A DNA stretch of 64,000 bases. Source: Acanthosepion esculentum. Taxonomy: Eukaryota; Mollusca; Cephalopoda; Sepiida; Sepiidae. Positions 35,316 to 47,340 of this stretch are shown one piece after another. Made by a program: the position numbers and the translations under genes. The stretch is from NCBI GenBank assembly GCA_964036315.1, contig OZ038509.1:34084999-34148998 (forward strand). The letters run 5' to 3'. The notes under the pieces are model-generated. The model did not search any database. It worked only from the letters and a program-made list of their open reading frames with translations, and was not told the origin of the DNA. Each line of letters begins with the position of its first letter. Positions within the stretch are counted from its first letter, which is position 1.

Positions 35316-36200
35316 AGATAGCCCTAGCTAGGGAGGCCCTGCAGCGTTCGAATAGCGAGCGCTACATGGGTCAGGTAATTAGGCATAAGTTAAGTAAGAT
35401 ATCTAACGAAGCTGTGAACCTGGGCGCAGATCTGCGTCGGGAAGAAGTCCGTCGAGGTGGTGATCGTTGCATTCGTCAAGTCAAAACCCCGGAGGGGCGT
35501 ACTCTGCGGTCGACTGACGACATGTGCGAGGCGTTTCGGCGGCATTTCGAGAGCCGCTTTACCAAGGAGCCTGGTCTCCGTGAGGAGGTGTTTCGCAGCT
35601 ATTTGGCTGACTTTCCTCGGCTTGAGCCGACTGAAGCAGCTAGCTGCGAGGGAGAGATCACGGAGGGCGAAGTCTACGAGGCACTGAAGAAGGTTGGCAG
35701 AGGCAAGTCGCCCGGTCTGGATGGTTTGCCTTATGAATTGTACTTGAGGCTGTCGCACATCTTTGTTCCGATTTTGACAGCAGTGTTCAACAACTGGTTT
35801 CGGTCGGGGTCCATCCCCAATCGCATTTCCAGGGGTGTGATGACTCTGTTGAAAAAGGGCAAGGGTGTTGGGGGGAAACTAGATGATTATAGGCCCATAA
35901 CTCTGCTAAACACAGAGTTAAAGATTATGGCCAAGATCCTGCAGGAGCGTTTGCAGTCAGTTGCCGAGTCTCTGTTGGGACCTGAGCAGACTTGTTCTGT
36001 GAGGGGCCGAACAATTCAGAGCAACCTGCATTTGATCCGCACGATCCTAGAGGGCGTAAAAGACGACGAAGAAGCCGCGCTGATCAATTTGGATCAGTCC
36101 AAGGCATTTGATAGGGTCGACCATCGCTACCTTGCTACTGTCCTGCAGGCCGCCGGATTCGCACCCGACTTCTGCCGCTGGATTAGCCTCCTGTGCTGTG
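35316..36200 (+). pseudogene. LINE ORF2, reverse transcriptase fingers and palm (second frame)
   Basis: Reading continues in a shifted frame: DPLEIALAREALQRSN, then FRRHFESRFTKEPG, GKSPGLDGLPYELYLRL, DDYRPITLLNTELKIMAKIL and QTCSVRGRTIQSNLHLIRTI. The catalytic palm motif A follows, ALINLDQSKAFDRVDHRYL (about 36075-36130). These are reverse transcriptase blocks of the L1/Tx1 type. The frame leaves the protein after WISLLCCG at about 36195, where a small deletion shifts it. Confidence 0.9.
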
Positions 36201-37760
36201 GTACAGGTGAACGGAAAGTTGTCGGGCGCTTTTGTTCTGTCGAGGTCGGTTCGTCAGGGTTGTCCGCTGTCGCCTCTCCTTTATGCTTTGGCGTTGGAGC
36301 CTCTCCTGCGCCGGCTGAAGGACGAGGCGTGCAGTCCGGCCCTACGCGGGATCGCCGTTCCTGGAGGGGCTCGAGCCAGGGTTTCCGCGTACGCCGATGA
36401 CGTATCCGCTTTCGTGTCGTCCCTTAACGATATTGAGGCGGTGCAGAAGGCGCTTGATCGGTACGAGAAGGTGACAGGGGCCAAGATAAACCGCGACAAG
36501 TCTTCCGGCTTGCGGTTAGGTGCCTGGAAGGGGCGTGATCTTCCAGGCCGCTTCGGTTGGACGGACGGTCCTGTCCGCATTCTTGGAGTGTGGTTTGGAC
36601 CCGACCTCCAGCTGAAGAAAAATTGGTCTGAAGTACTAGCAAAGGTCGTTTCTGCCGGTAAGACTTGGAATCGACGGAGGTTGTCCGTAAAGGGCAGGGC
36701 GGAGGTGTGTGTTACATACATTTTCCCCCTGATTCTTTATCGCTTGTCAGTACTTCCTCTCTGTAAGGCCCAGAAGAAGGCGCTCGAGCAAGCGCTATCC
36801 TCCATTTTATGGAGGGGACGCGCGAACAGGGTCGACAGACGAGTCTGCACTAAACGTCCGTGTCATGGGGGGCTGGGAATGCCACACTTGCAGAGTCACA
36901 TCCGTGCCTCTCGGTTGGCTTTCCTACGCCGCGCATTGACTGGAAGAGATCCGATTCTGGAGGGGATTGTTAGGGACGCCTTCCCTAGCCTTACAATCAA
37001 TCCCCCCATCTCGAAGGCCGAGCGCCATTGTAGGTCTCGAGATGAATCGCTTTTCCTCAGCGAGTGTCGGTCAGCCTTGAGGGCTATTCCGCGGTCCAGT
37101 GACCTTTCACGGCCTAGGAAGGTCTTCTATCGGGGATTAGTGGAGGGTCGCGCGAAGGATCCTCTACGTGATACGCTCGACTGTTCGGAGGAGGAGTATC
37201 GCTCCTACTGGTCTTGGGCGCCAGCGGCGGATTATCTCAGTAACCCTGAATTTTCGCTTACCTGGCGATTGGCTCGGAATCGGCTGCCTCTCAACGACAA
37301 GGCTTTCATATGGGGCTTGGCGGACTTGCCAGACTGTGAACGGTGTGGCCTTGGATTGGAAGAAACGGCTTCGCACGCCTTCTACCATTGCTCCCGGGTC
37401 CGCCCCTTATGGGACCATGTCGGCGAGCTGACGGCTCGTCTCGCTCCCGAAGAACTCGTGTCCATTGATCGTGCATACGCGTGTGACAATGTGTCGCCCC
37501 CGTATTCCGGGGTGAAACGAATGGTGTTTCTGATGCTGCTAGCCACGGCCCGAATGGTGATTTGGACGACGCGCATGGAGGAAGTCTTGCGAGGGAATCA
37601 GCTTTCTTATCAGGATCTGATCCGATTCTTTGAGCACCAGCTCAAGATGAAGATTAGAACTGATAGAAAACGATTGCATTCGACAGTCTTTAGCGAAAGG
37701 TGGGTAAAAGCGGCGAGCTTGGTTCGTTTGAACGGGGCTAGCCTTGATTTTCTTTTCTAG
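36200..37760 (+). pseudogene. LINE ORF2, reverse transcriptase palm/thumb and zf-RVT zinc finger (third frame)
   Basis: From about 36200 the frame reads VVQVNGKLSGAFVLSRSVRQ then GCPLSPLLYALALEPLLRRL and the catalytic box SAYADDVSAF (YADD codons at 36390-36401, intact). Thumb sequence follows, then W(R)LARNRLPLNDKAFIWGL and the zinc-binding motif CERCGLGLEETASHAFYHC (zf-RVT type). It ends at TAG 37758-37760 after NGASLDFLF. ALALEPLL in block B' and zf-RVT point to the Tx1 branch of L1-like LINEs. It was one polypeptide with the two preceding segments; only two frameshifts separate this copy from an uninterrupted ORF2. Confidence 0.9.
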
Positions 37761-38443
37761 GTCAACCAAAGTTACATCGGGGTGGTTTCCTGTGGAACCC
37801 TCCCCTTGGTTAGGTTAGACAAGCTTAAGTGTACCTAGTTAATGTGAGTAAGTGTTGTTCCCGGCCTGTTTCCCGGCTATCTTTTCAGTTATGATCCAAG
37901 TCGAGATTCCCAACCTCCCCAGTTTGTTTTTAACCCCCCAATTTTATCTCGACTGGCTCAGCCTTTTATTTCCCCACGCCCGTGTTATTTTTCTCCTTCC
38001 CACTCCCTTAGCGAGAGTGCTTCTTGATTTTGCCTTATCGGCAGAATACAGCGGCCTCTCTATTTTGAGGGTTGGACGGGCCCTACTAACACGAATTATG
38101 TTTAGTTTAAATATTTGTTGAATTTTTAGTTTGTTATTGGGTTCATCTCCCTCCCCACTTTCATCTTTTCATTATTAGAATTTTAATGTATTTTATTATC
38201 ATCCAAATTTTTATGGTGTGGGGCGCGTTTTTTGTAGGTTCCCCTGGTGTGGATGTGGTATTATGGTGGATGAAGGTTTGAATGGCGACGGATGAGTTCT
38301 TGTGGTGAATGAGATAATTGTAATGTATGAATGGGTCGCGAATCTGATTAGCTAGGTATAGGATAGTAAGTAATGACCAGCCTTTACCCCTCCCCTTTTT
38401 CGGCCTTGTGCCACAATTTGTACTTTTTGTGCAAATAAATCAT
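37761..38443 (+). mobile_element. LINE 3' untranslated region
   Basis: The sequence after the ORF2 stop remains unlike the AT-rich flanks for several hundred bases. It is T/C- then G/T-rich and reaches AATAAA at 38434-38439. The block GTCTCAACAGCCTCC at 38444-38458 duplicates 33504-33518 and may be the target-site duplication. I see no long poly(A) tail. Confidence 0.5.
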
Positions 38444-38459
38444 GTCTCAACAGCCTCCA

Positions 38460-39925
38460 AAAGCCTTTGCGTATCCTTGAGGCTGATGAATTATTTTCCA
38501 CCCTGTAAACCCCCTTTTCCACAGACAAATGGTTGCCGTCTATCACTATTTCCATGGAAAGTATTCAAACGAACTAAATTGCTTAGTTACACCAGTTTTA
38601 ACCTTCACGGCTAAGATTAGGCTTTGTAGCGAACCGCCCTCATTCATTTCGATTCTGTTGGTGAGATTGTACGTTCCACTCGAGAAGTTTCTTCCCACGA
38701 AAAACTATTTTGCGAATCTGACTCCCACGGGGACGCTTCCCCGAACACTACAGTTGTAACCTATTAAAGTCTAGGGTTAACCGTCATCATCCCCACATAT
38801 CCCCATAAATTGTGCTTCTTATCTGTAATTCACTACCTCGAGTGGTTCTTGTGCTTCGTACAGGCTGAAAATCGTTGTAAAAAAAAGACACCCAGGATGG
38901 GAAAAACTCCGAAGTAAAAGAAATAATAAAAATGAAATAGAAGAAAAAGAAATGGTAAAGAAATACCTAACGCCTCCTAAACAGGCTCATCAATGATACT
39001 GAGAGGAAAAAGAGAAATCGATCAATTACAGCCACTTGAAAGAGTGAACTGTCGTTGAAATAAATTAGAAGTCGTAAAATGAGCTATCAGATAACAAGTT
39101 CTCGGCCATTACATATCAATGAGTGTGGTCATAAGAAGGAATAGCATTTGGGAATACTTAAGTAGCCCGAGCGATCATGGTGGTTGCAGTAATAAGCATT
39201 CCTCAAACTCTGGTTAAGAAAAGCAAAAAACGACCAAGAAAGTCCATTGTGGAATGATAATCATGCCTGCCTATTACCAGGTGGAATCAAAATTGAAACC
39301 AAGGAATCATTTTGACTATTCCAGACGTGTCTGCCAGTATATGGACGAGGAAATTACTTGATGTTACCTTGTAGAAGGTACGCGTGCTGTTGGAATCAAA
39401 AAAGAGATCAGCTTGCTTTCGAAAGTTGATCGATAATTTATAGGAAGTAGAAAGTAGAGGATCCACTGGGGATGGTTTACTCGTGGATCAATCGTGCATA
39501 TCGGAATCAGGCCATTTTGTCATGGTATTAGAATTTGCAATAATTGTAGCGAAATCTAAAAATGTTATGCGAAAAGTCGAAGGAAATGTGTTGACAAGTG
39601 CGCAAAAAGATAAGAGAGAATTATTGATAAATATGTCTGGAAGCCAAGTAAGAAGTGAGTCTGAAGAACTGGATATTGAACAAAACTGGTTTCTGTACAA
39701 CTCAGACAAGCACCGAAAGTCAGTTACAACCATCGACGGGAGAATCAAATATTTGAGAAATGGAATCACCGAAAGCCATTAAAGAAAGACGAGAAGCTGA
39801 CTAAGAATAAAAACAAAGTATGGACATTTGCAGGAGCATTAGGTTTATAGAAAGCTGTATGAACATGGAAAAAGTAAATTGAAAAAGAAAGGAAACTCAA
39901 CAGTAAAATCGAATAGAATTTGACA
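38460..39925. other. No recognised gene; 99-codon open frame at 39483-39782
   Basis: The 99-codon frame (MDQSCISESGHFVMVLEFAI at its start) has ordinary composition but no motif I know, so it is not called as a gene. Confidence 0.4.
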
Positions 39926-39927
39926 AA

Positions 39928-40160
39928 AACGTGTACTGTAATAAATTAATTTTTAGCTGCTTAGAATTGGGATGCACTTGAGATGTTGATTTGAAAAACT
40001 TAGATAAGCTCGCTAATTTTGATTTTACTAATATACTAGAAGTATCCTGGTTTATGTTCCTCCCCCCGTAGCCTGTTGGAAAAGCGAAAAACATTCTTTA
40101 CAATAAAGTGAATTGGAATTGTGTGGATTTTAACTCATAACTTCAACTAGTAGAATTAAC
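39928..40160 (+). repeat. Unclassified direct repeat, copy A
   Basis: Shares TACTGNAATAAATNAATTTT, TTTTACTANNATACTAGAAG, TGTTGGANAANCNAAAAACA and TTCTTTACAATAAAGTGAAT with 40517-40770, in the same order. About 230 bp, no coding. Confidence 0.75.
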
Positions 40161-40516
40161 TGCAATTGAAAATTCCAAGTTGAATATCGGAAAAGATAAA
40201 AATCTTTTCTGAAGTCGAGCCAGAAAAACGAAGAGAATATTTCACTTTTCTTTGTATAGAGAAATTATTCTTTTACATTCTTTTTATTATGGCGGTTGTA
40301 GACATTTTGTAATATTTTTTCTGAAGAAAATATACTATGGGTTGTAATTTACATGACTTGGTAAATTCCATTTGGTTGAGGCAGAATTGTATCGTGTGAA
40401 TTTTACTAGTAAGTGGATTTTACAAGTGAATCTACAATTGGTAGCAGTTTAGAATGAAAACGCTGTGGTTGTAATTTGCCATATAGGATGAATTTCAAAT
40501 GCTTGAGAGAGGATTT

Positions 40517-40770
40517 AAACATATATACTGCAATAAATGAATTTTTAGCTGATAGTTTGTTAGAAGTGAGATCACATTGATCTGAAAGTTGATTTGAAAG
40601 CCTAAACAGATAATCTCGTTCATTTTACTAGCATACTAGAAGTAACCTGGGTTATGTTTTCCTCCAGTAGTCTGTTGGAGAAACAAAAAACATTCTTTAC
40701 AATAAAGTGAATTGGAATTGTCTGAAATTGAACTCAAGACTTAATTGGGTCTTAACTAGTAGAATTAAGT
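40517..40770 (+). repeat. Unclassified direct repeat, copy B
   Basis: Second copy of 39928-40160, with small indels. The intervening 350 bp shows no similarity to other parts of the window. Confidence 0.75.
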
Positions 40771-40899
40771 TAAACAATCCACCATTCGCCGCCATTCACT
40801 GATAGAAAAATGGTAAAAAATGATAATTGAATGAAACCAACCAGCTACTGATCGTGGCCAAAATTCAAAATGGAATTGTTTTATTGTTAATACTATCCA

Positions 40900-41370
40900 T
40901 AATTTTGCCTTGATATCTGTTGGATTCAAGAATTCGGTTGACTCTGTAGCTTCCCTGTGATTTTTCTATAAATACATTCAGGATAACTGGCTTGAGGAAC
41001 TTTTCTCTGTTGTGTCTAGACATTGTGAATTTAAGCATAGTACTAGATTAGCAGCAATGTCTCATCAGTTTGCATTTAAAATGTCTAACTGTAACTGTAA
41101 ATTCTGTGCTAACAGTTTATTTTCTCACACTTCTCGCTTGTGAAACTTTCTTCCGGTTTCTTGCTTCCCAGTTAATTTTGATCTTCAAAAAGTTAAATTC
41201 AATGTCAATTGTTTCTTCTCTCTTCTTAATTATTGTTTTTTATTGCCCCCCTCTCTCTCTCCTTAACAATATTTTTACATATTCTCTAACACTTAGTAAT
41301 CTCTTTGTACCCCAGTAATACTCAGTAACCTCTTAGTGGCTTTATTGCCTTGTTTGAGGTGAAATTATTA
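40900..41370 (+). pseudogene. CR1-like LINE C-terminal fragment
   Basis: Readings FFYKYIQDNWLEELFSVVSR, CEFKHSTRLAAMSHQFAFK, LFSHTSRLWNFLPVSCFPV match the end of the LINE protein seen at 4320-4570 (FCLFYKYFHGNCSDKL, RATRFATRSH, LWNTLP). Frames are interrupted. The 3' end near 41340-41370 (TTATTGCC...GAGGTGAAA) corresponds to 4677-4710. Confidence 0.75.
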
Positions 41371-42160
41371 AGAAACAAAAAAATAAGAGGCTGACTGTGT
41401 TAATAAGAACATACGTAAATTGACTTGTACCTCGACATCTGTAAGAAACCCGTTCATAACAAATACACCGACCCAGCAGCAGATATGGGCAGTCATGCAC
41501 CGGTAGCCGCGGCAATGTTGTTAACATCACCATTCCTCTTCACTAGAGAACTCCGACACTGTTCGCGAGGTACTGCTAAGAATAGTTGTGTCTAGTGTAG
41601 AAGTTTTTTTTTGTTTTGTTTTTTACAGAAATAATTATATTTGGAGACGAGATTTTAGTGAGTAACTTTCTCTTCAGACCCGACACCATTCCGGTATAGT
41701 GTTGTTTCTATTTTAAACAAGATAAAAAAAAAACTGTCTGATACAGGATTTCTCCGTTACAGAACACAGTGACGGAGACTGTAAAAAAGCTAACATCTAG
41801 AGAAGTATGCTGACCTTGTTAGTGAATAAAAATGTTATCGGCACGAAAGTGACAGGTGGGGAAAAAACTAGCAAAAGTCAGATGTATTTCGGAGAACACT
41901 CGAAAATTGTCCCGATAAAGAACGAGTGAAAAGAATTATAATACTGATTAAAATGCGAGAACATTTAGGAAACTTTTCTCCAGTTACTATTGACGTGAAT
42001 ACATATAAAAAAAGAATTTCTCCTACAAAAACTTATTTGGTGCAAAATATAAAAATTTGTTTTTGTTGCTGTGGAATGGGAAAAGAGAGGACCTCGCCCC
42101 TTTTTAACACGAATAATAAACAATGCGCAAACAAATAAAACTCAACAACTAAGTGAAATT
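41371..42160. other. No recognisable gene
   Basis: Only short frames; nothing assigned. Confidence 0.5.
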
Positions 42161-42164
42161 TAAA

Positions 42165-42260
42165 AGGTTGATTTGATTTGTTTGTTTAACGGCATATCAA
42201 CTCTTTATGGGTCATTTAATGCCGAAAATTTATGTTCTCAGGAGAGTTGAAGCAATAAAA
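42165..42260 (+). repeat. Short repeat shared with 42850-42950
   Basis: GCGGCATATCANNNCT, then GGGTCATTTAATGCCGAAA here and GGGCTATTTAACACTGAAA there, preceded in both by GGTTGATTT-like sequence. The two copies lie either side of the foldback element at 42470-42771. Confidence 0.6.
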
Positions 42261-42469
42261 ATATGATATATATTATTCTGTTTTCACATTTGAATACATG
42301 GTAGATGATACTCAGCTTTTGTGCATATGCATGCTTGTGTGAACATAATTACTAGAGGCAGTAATATATATGTTTTATATTATAGGTTTTTTGAAGATAT
42401 ATTTTGGAATACAGTTTGATTTATTTTTAGGAAATGGATTAAATATTGTTATTTTTAAAGTTATTAAAA

Positions 42470-42771
42470 CGTTATTTTGATGGATACTAATATTCGAATT
42501 TTTAATTAAACAATATTTATTATCCAGCTCCATCTACCGGCCTGAATATTCGAAAAATCTTTGTTTGACCGTAAGTCCTACGTATCCGAGCAGTTAGGAA
42601 CGTCAGTTCCAATGACGGTCCCCCATAGGAGATGCAAGTTCGAATCCTGCATATTTTTCTGACAAGATTTCTCGAATATCCAGGCCGGTAAATGTAGTTG
42701 GATAAAAAAATACTGTTTAATTAAAAACAGGGCTTCTACTCGAATATCAGTATCCATCAAAAAATAACGTT
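42470..42771. mobile_element. Foldback element with tRNA-like sequence in the loop
   Basis: The arm 42470-42562 (CGTTATTTTGATGGATACTA, ATTCGAAT, TAATTAAACA, CCGGCCTGAATATTCGA) is mirrored by 42662-42771 (TCTCGAATATCCAGGCCGG, TGTTTAATTA, CGAATATCAGTATCCATCAA, AATAACG). The ~100-bp loop carries pol III-like boxes: TATCCGAGCAGTTAGG (A box) and CAAGTTCGAATCCTG (B box). A half copy is at 29030-29135. Confidence 0.75.
42572..42655 (+). other. tRNA-like sequence (Ser/Leu-type), not a functional tRNA
   Basis: The D-arm-like TATCCGAGCAGTTAGG and T-arm GCAAGTTCGAATCCTGC are at spacing suggesting a long-variable-arm tRNA (Ser/Leu class). No acceptor stem pairs, so it is a tRNA-derived pseudogene or SINE head. 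Confidence 0.5.
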
Positions 42772-42789
42772 CAAACAAAATAAATTAAA

Positions 42790-44275
42790 AGTAAGACTTG
42801 ATTTCTTTAAGAAATTTTAGGATATATGGATTAATCTCATGAAAAAGTTTATTTTCATGTTGGTTATTCGGTTGATTTTTTTTAGCGGCATATCAGTACC
42901 TCTCTGGGCTATTTAACACTGAAATCTAAATATTCTGAACGCAATTGTATGCCTCCAACTACAGATAAAATGTATTGTTGGTAATTCTATTATAAAATGT
43001 ATTACTGGTCATTTTAAAAATATATTGTTAATTCTATTATAAATATATATTTTTGATAATTGTTTTTTTTTAACATAAATATTTATTGCTGATATTTTTG
43101 CTATAAAATATATATTTATACTTTCATATTTTTTTGTTTGGGGTTCCCTATTTGGCCATCGATTGGACCCTAACAGGTGGAGTTATTCTGAGTGGAAATG
43201 GGAATAGAAATTATAGAAATTCCACACTCCTCAAAACCTCTAATCTCCTGATCAGAGATGTAGAAATTGCCGGATATAGTTGAAATTTAAAACAACAAAC
43301 ATTTATTTCAATAGATATAAAAAAAATTTAAAAAAAGTACAAAATGGCGCTTGCACAAAAAATATCCTTTATGTGACTTATTCAAAAAATAATGCTGGAT
43401 AACAATTCAAGAAATAAAGATTACAATAGAATTTTCTAAAATTAAAAAAGAAAATTGAGAAGTTAATCCAAATTTTTGATGAGGCAGAGAATACAAAAAA
43501 CAATATCACAGCTCGAAGGGAGCTGAGATAAATTTCGAAATAACGATGTCACGGAGATTTTTTATCTTTCCTCTTTTATAGAAAATTTCCGTTTAAAATG
43601 TTTCAGTTTCTCTACAAATTCTTCTCAAGAAACTTCTCAAATTGACTTCCCTCATAGGTCCTTAATCTGCTTTATGGAAGAAATTTTTTTTGTCTTCTTT
43701 GTCTTGGTTGAAAATTTGAAACCTACTTTCGCAGCCAGCAATCTCTGTCACGTTTAAGTGATTCATCACCCCCCCCCCTTATGCATTGAACATTTTTCTG
43801 CCTTGAAATCTGATTACATTCAGCCTTTGTCAGTTGCCTAGACTATTTTATAGGAAAACAGAAGGCTCCAAAGACAGACATTAATTTCAAAATTGACAAC
43901 GGTATGAGGCTAAGTCTCTGATTGGTCAGTAAATAAAGTAATACGTATTTTCGAATTCGAAATTAAACCGGCAACAATCCACATAGAAAAATAATTATGG
44001 TGGCACATTAACCGCTAATCCACAAAATAGAAATTTTCACACATAAAAGTAACAGATTTTACAAAACGTCTAGCTTTCTTTAAAATACATTTCTCTAAAG
44101 CGTATGTGTAAAAGACAAACATAGACGATTATGATATTTTTACACGTTTTAATTAATTATTCATATAAGTTATTTTAAACTATTAACTAATAAAAATTTT
44201 AGACACTCAGTGACTGTGGAAATAAATAAAAACACATTTAACACCTTCAGTAATATTTATACTAAGCAATGAGCG
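42790..44275. other. No recognisable gene
   Basis: Includes the second copy of the 42.2-kb short repeat (42850-42950) and AT-rich sequence. Nothing else noted. Confidence 0.5.
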
Positions 44276-44728
44276 ATTTGAAATAAAAGTATTCTTTGTA
44301 GTTCCTCTCATGACGTAGTTATTAAAAACAGTTTATTATGAGTGTGTTATGTAAAGGGTATCAGCAGTAAAATTACTGGTCGGCGAACCGAGTTCAAATT
44401 CCGGGCTAGCCTAACATGTCTCACTTTCGAACAACGCCTTCGTAAAAAGCATAGATTTCGCTTTAATCGCCGTGTAGTTTGTTTTCGCTAGACTAAAAAA
44501 AACATTGAATTCTAAACCATGAAGAAAGCAACGGGAAAAGGAGACAAAGTAATTCAAAGAAAAGGAATCTTAGAATGTAGACAACGCTCAGAATGAACAT
44601 GGCATAAAAAAATGAATTAGAGCTTCCAGCATATTTCTAGTCCTTAAAAAATGTAGGTTTTCCTATTTGAAATAAAAGTATTCTTTGCAGTTCCTCTCAT
44701 GACGTAGTTATTAATAACAGTTTATTAT
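44276..44728 (+). repeat. 64-bp direct repeats flanking a tRNA-like 325-bp segment
   Basis: 44276-44339 and 44665-44728 are the same 64 bases (ATTTGAAATAAAAGTATTCT ... GTTTATTAT) with two mismatches. Between them, near 44385-44400, CGAGTTCAAATTCCGGG is a pol III B box, and upstream GTTATGTAAAGGG may be a decayed A box, so the insert starts like a tRNA-derived SINE. The repeats are too long for a usual SINE target duplication. Confidence 0.7.
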
Positions 44729-44729
44729 T

Positions 44730-45143
44730 TGACCCACCCACCCATTAAAGTGAAGTCAAGTCCTTCTTATGATCAGAATATTACTTTGTAGCTCTATGAG
44801 TCAGCTGGGGGTCTTGTTAAATTAAGAACAGCTGGGCCTTTTCGCAAAAATGGACACGGAACATTTTCTTTTGACCAATGGTTATCAGTAAGTGAAGCCA
44901 ACTTCAAAGTTCAGAGAAAAATTTTCTCGATGTTATAAAATCTGGTTTACTGCTAGCAATTGTTTGGTTTTTCCCTCGCGGGTCGAAAGGTACTTTTTAA
45001 GCCACAAACGTTTGACTCGAAGATCCTGGTGTCTGGTCTGAGCTGCGGCGCAACACCTTTAATTCATATCCTCTTGTTGTCAGTTCAACCTTTTTGCTTA
45101 GAATTTGTATTAAAGTTTATATTGGCTAACATAGTTTTTGTAA

Positions 45144-45175
<32 letters not shown>

Positions 45176-45357
45176 GTACACTTCTTTTTCAGCTCTCAGA
45201 TTTGAAAACGTCTTTGAATAGTTCAGCATAAAAAGGACACTGCCGCCTGCTATCGCTAATCCAAAGCATTCTATTTATCTCCCTTGCACCAGCAGCAAGA
45301 CTAAAAGTCATTAAAGACACAAAGATACAAAGACATTTGGTGTATTACAATAGGAAG

Positions 45358-45396
<39 letters not shown>

Positions 45397-45716
45397 TAAG
45401 TATGATAATTAAAATGGTAACAAACCAGGAGTATTCATCTATATACTAAATGACCTCAACTCTCTTCCCTTTTCTCGTACGTTCGTCAGCATGATACGGA
45501 AAAAAGTTAGCGAATAAATTTGATGGGAAGAGAACGACATGTGGGCGTTGAGTACAAGGATATAACAGACATGGCTGAAGTCACTGCAAAAACAAAAAAA
45601 GAAGAAAAAAAAGAAAAAAGGAAAGAAGATATCCTGGGGACCAAATAAATGATCATCAATCAGAAATAACCCAACAGAGAAAAGCAATACACACTCTGAT
45701 AAACACATCTCTCTCT

Positions 45717-45720
<4 letters not shown>
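44730..45720. other. No gene; (ATT)n at 45149-45176 and 45361-45398
   Basis: Non-coding sequence with two trinucleotide runs. Short frames only. Confidence 0.6.

Positions 45721-45756
<36 letters not shown>
45719..45756. repeat. (TA)n microsatellite
   Basis: TA repeats followed by a short TG run. Confidence 0.95.
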
Positions 45757-45769
<13 letters not shown>

Positions 45770-46229
45770 ATGTATGTATAGTCACGCATGTATATACACA
45801 CATTTGTATGAATGTATACTAATTGGTGCTCTTTAATATTAAAATATCATAAATACGAATACATACAAATTATGATACTATTATTAATAAATCACAATAT
45901 TTGCATTAATTCGTTCCCTAAAACATGTATATATTTAATCAAACATATAGTAATAAAAAATACATGTCTAACATATATTTAATTTATACGAATATTATAT
46001 CAATATACTCGTTAAATAATATAAAACAATAGTATAAAAGTAAATTTTCTGTAATCTGATGGACAGTATTATTATTATCAATGATAATAATAATAATAAT
46101 GTTAATATCCGCTTGGATTTTTGTCAACAAAGATCGAACACTAGAACCGATATAAACAAATCGCCCCGACATTATTATCAAAAACAAAATGTTAGTAAAC
46201 TGAACGACATGAGCATACCAAGTGATAAA

Positions 46230-46385
46230 AGCAACTCTGCGAATGTTTTTAAAAACCGAAGCAAATGCAAAAACCTGGGGACGGAAATATAGAAAAAATG
46301 TGTCGTTTAAAAACTAAAACTCTTCCTGTTGTGGTTGGAGCTCTGGGTCCTATAAAAAAGGAACTCAAAAACAAATCTGTAACAT
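46230..46385 (+). pseudogene. LINE ORF2 C-terminal scrap
   Basis: NRSKCKNLGTEI is followed after a frameshift by RLKTKTLPVVVGALGPIKKE (46298-46360). This is the C-terminal signature (V.P.V.GALG.I.K.L) of invertebrate LINE proteins, like 30680-30850. Very short and degraded. Confidence 0.6.
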
Positions 46386-47340
46386 TACTTTAATGCCTAA
46401 TAAGAATACAAGACTAAATCATTTATGAGTAAAATGATCTTTTATTCACTTCTAGACTAAGTTAAATTAAAGTCGGCAGTGATAGTGTATGATTTCAGGG
46501 ATCTCGAGCACTCGATTGTCTTCTTGCGATATGAGGAATTCTACCTTCTTCCTCGCGTGACAAGAGTTTATATAGATTCCTGACATGCGGTTGTCTTGTA
46601 TGCGTATGCCTTAAGGTTAACTGGGTGGAGTTCTTTTTTTTTATGTTGGTTCAGATTAAGGTCCGATTATGCACTTATTGGCTATGAGGATACCTTTCTA
46701 AGTCAACCTTCTATAATAGCTAGCTGTTTTTTTTTCTGTTCTGGTGTGATACCGAATACAAATCTTACTTTGGTATCACTTAGGATGATACCTCAGTCAA
46801 TACTGTGGTCACCACAAATCATGTCCTCTTATAACTAAGGTTCCAGCTTTACATAAAATTCGTTTCAAACCTCTGTTATTTCTTGTCCTTCATCACATAC
46901 TACATATGCCTGACGTTGAACTATGTTTGGCATCTCTCTAACGTTTCTGCCAAATATTCCGGAAAATTGCCGTCTGTCTAAATGACCTACAACGAATATC
47001 TGTCTTGTGCAGATTATGAAGGAATAAACTAGTTTTTGTTTGCTCGGCGCATAATTTCGATCCGTCTGCATTGGTTAGATAAACACTAAAAGTCTTATTT
47101 AAATGACCGTAGAGAAAATCTTGCAAACTGTCAAGTGACTATTGTGAACGTTTGGTTTCGTCGCCTTTTGTTCTTTAGAACTTATCGATTGGTTCTTTAC
47201 TACGTCTTCATTCTGGCAGAGATTTCTTTTATCGTTTAGACTGTTCATCGGTCTGTCATCCTTAGGTTTTATCCTTCTGTCTAATTAATTAGGTTTTTGT
47301 CTTTCATTTTCATTTACTCCTGTTTATCTCTCCTTACTCC
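46386..47340. other. No recognised gene; antisense frames at 46865-47126
   Basis: Two overlapping minus-strand frames of 62-68 codons show no motif that I can name; they may belong to an unidentified transposon. Confidence 0.3.

Noticed and set aside
35390..35758. Minus-strand frames across the LINE (35390-35758, 36281-36721)
   Set aside because: Shadows of the GC-rich LINE ORF2 on the opposite strand.
42572..42655. Functional tRNA gene
   Set aside because: A- and B-box motifs are present but no acceptor stem pairs and the T stem has a mismatch.
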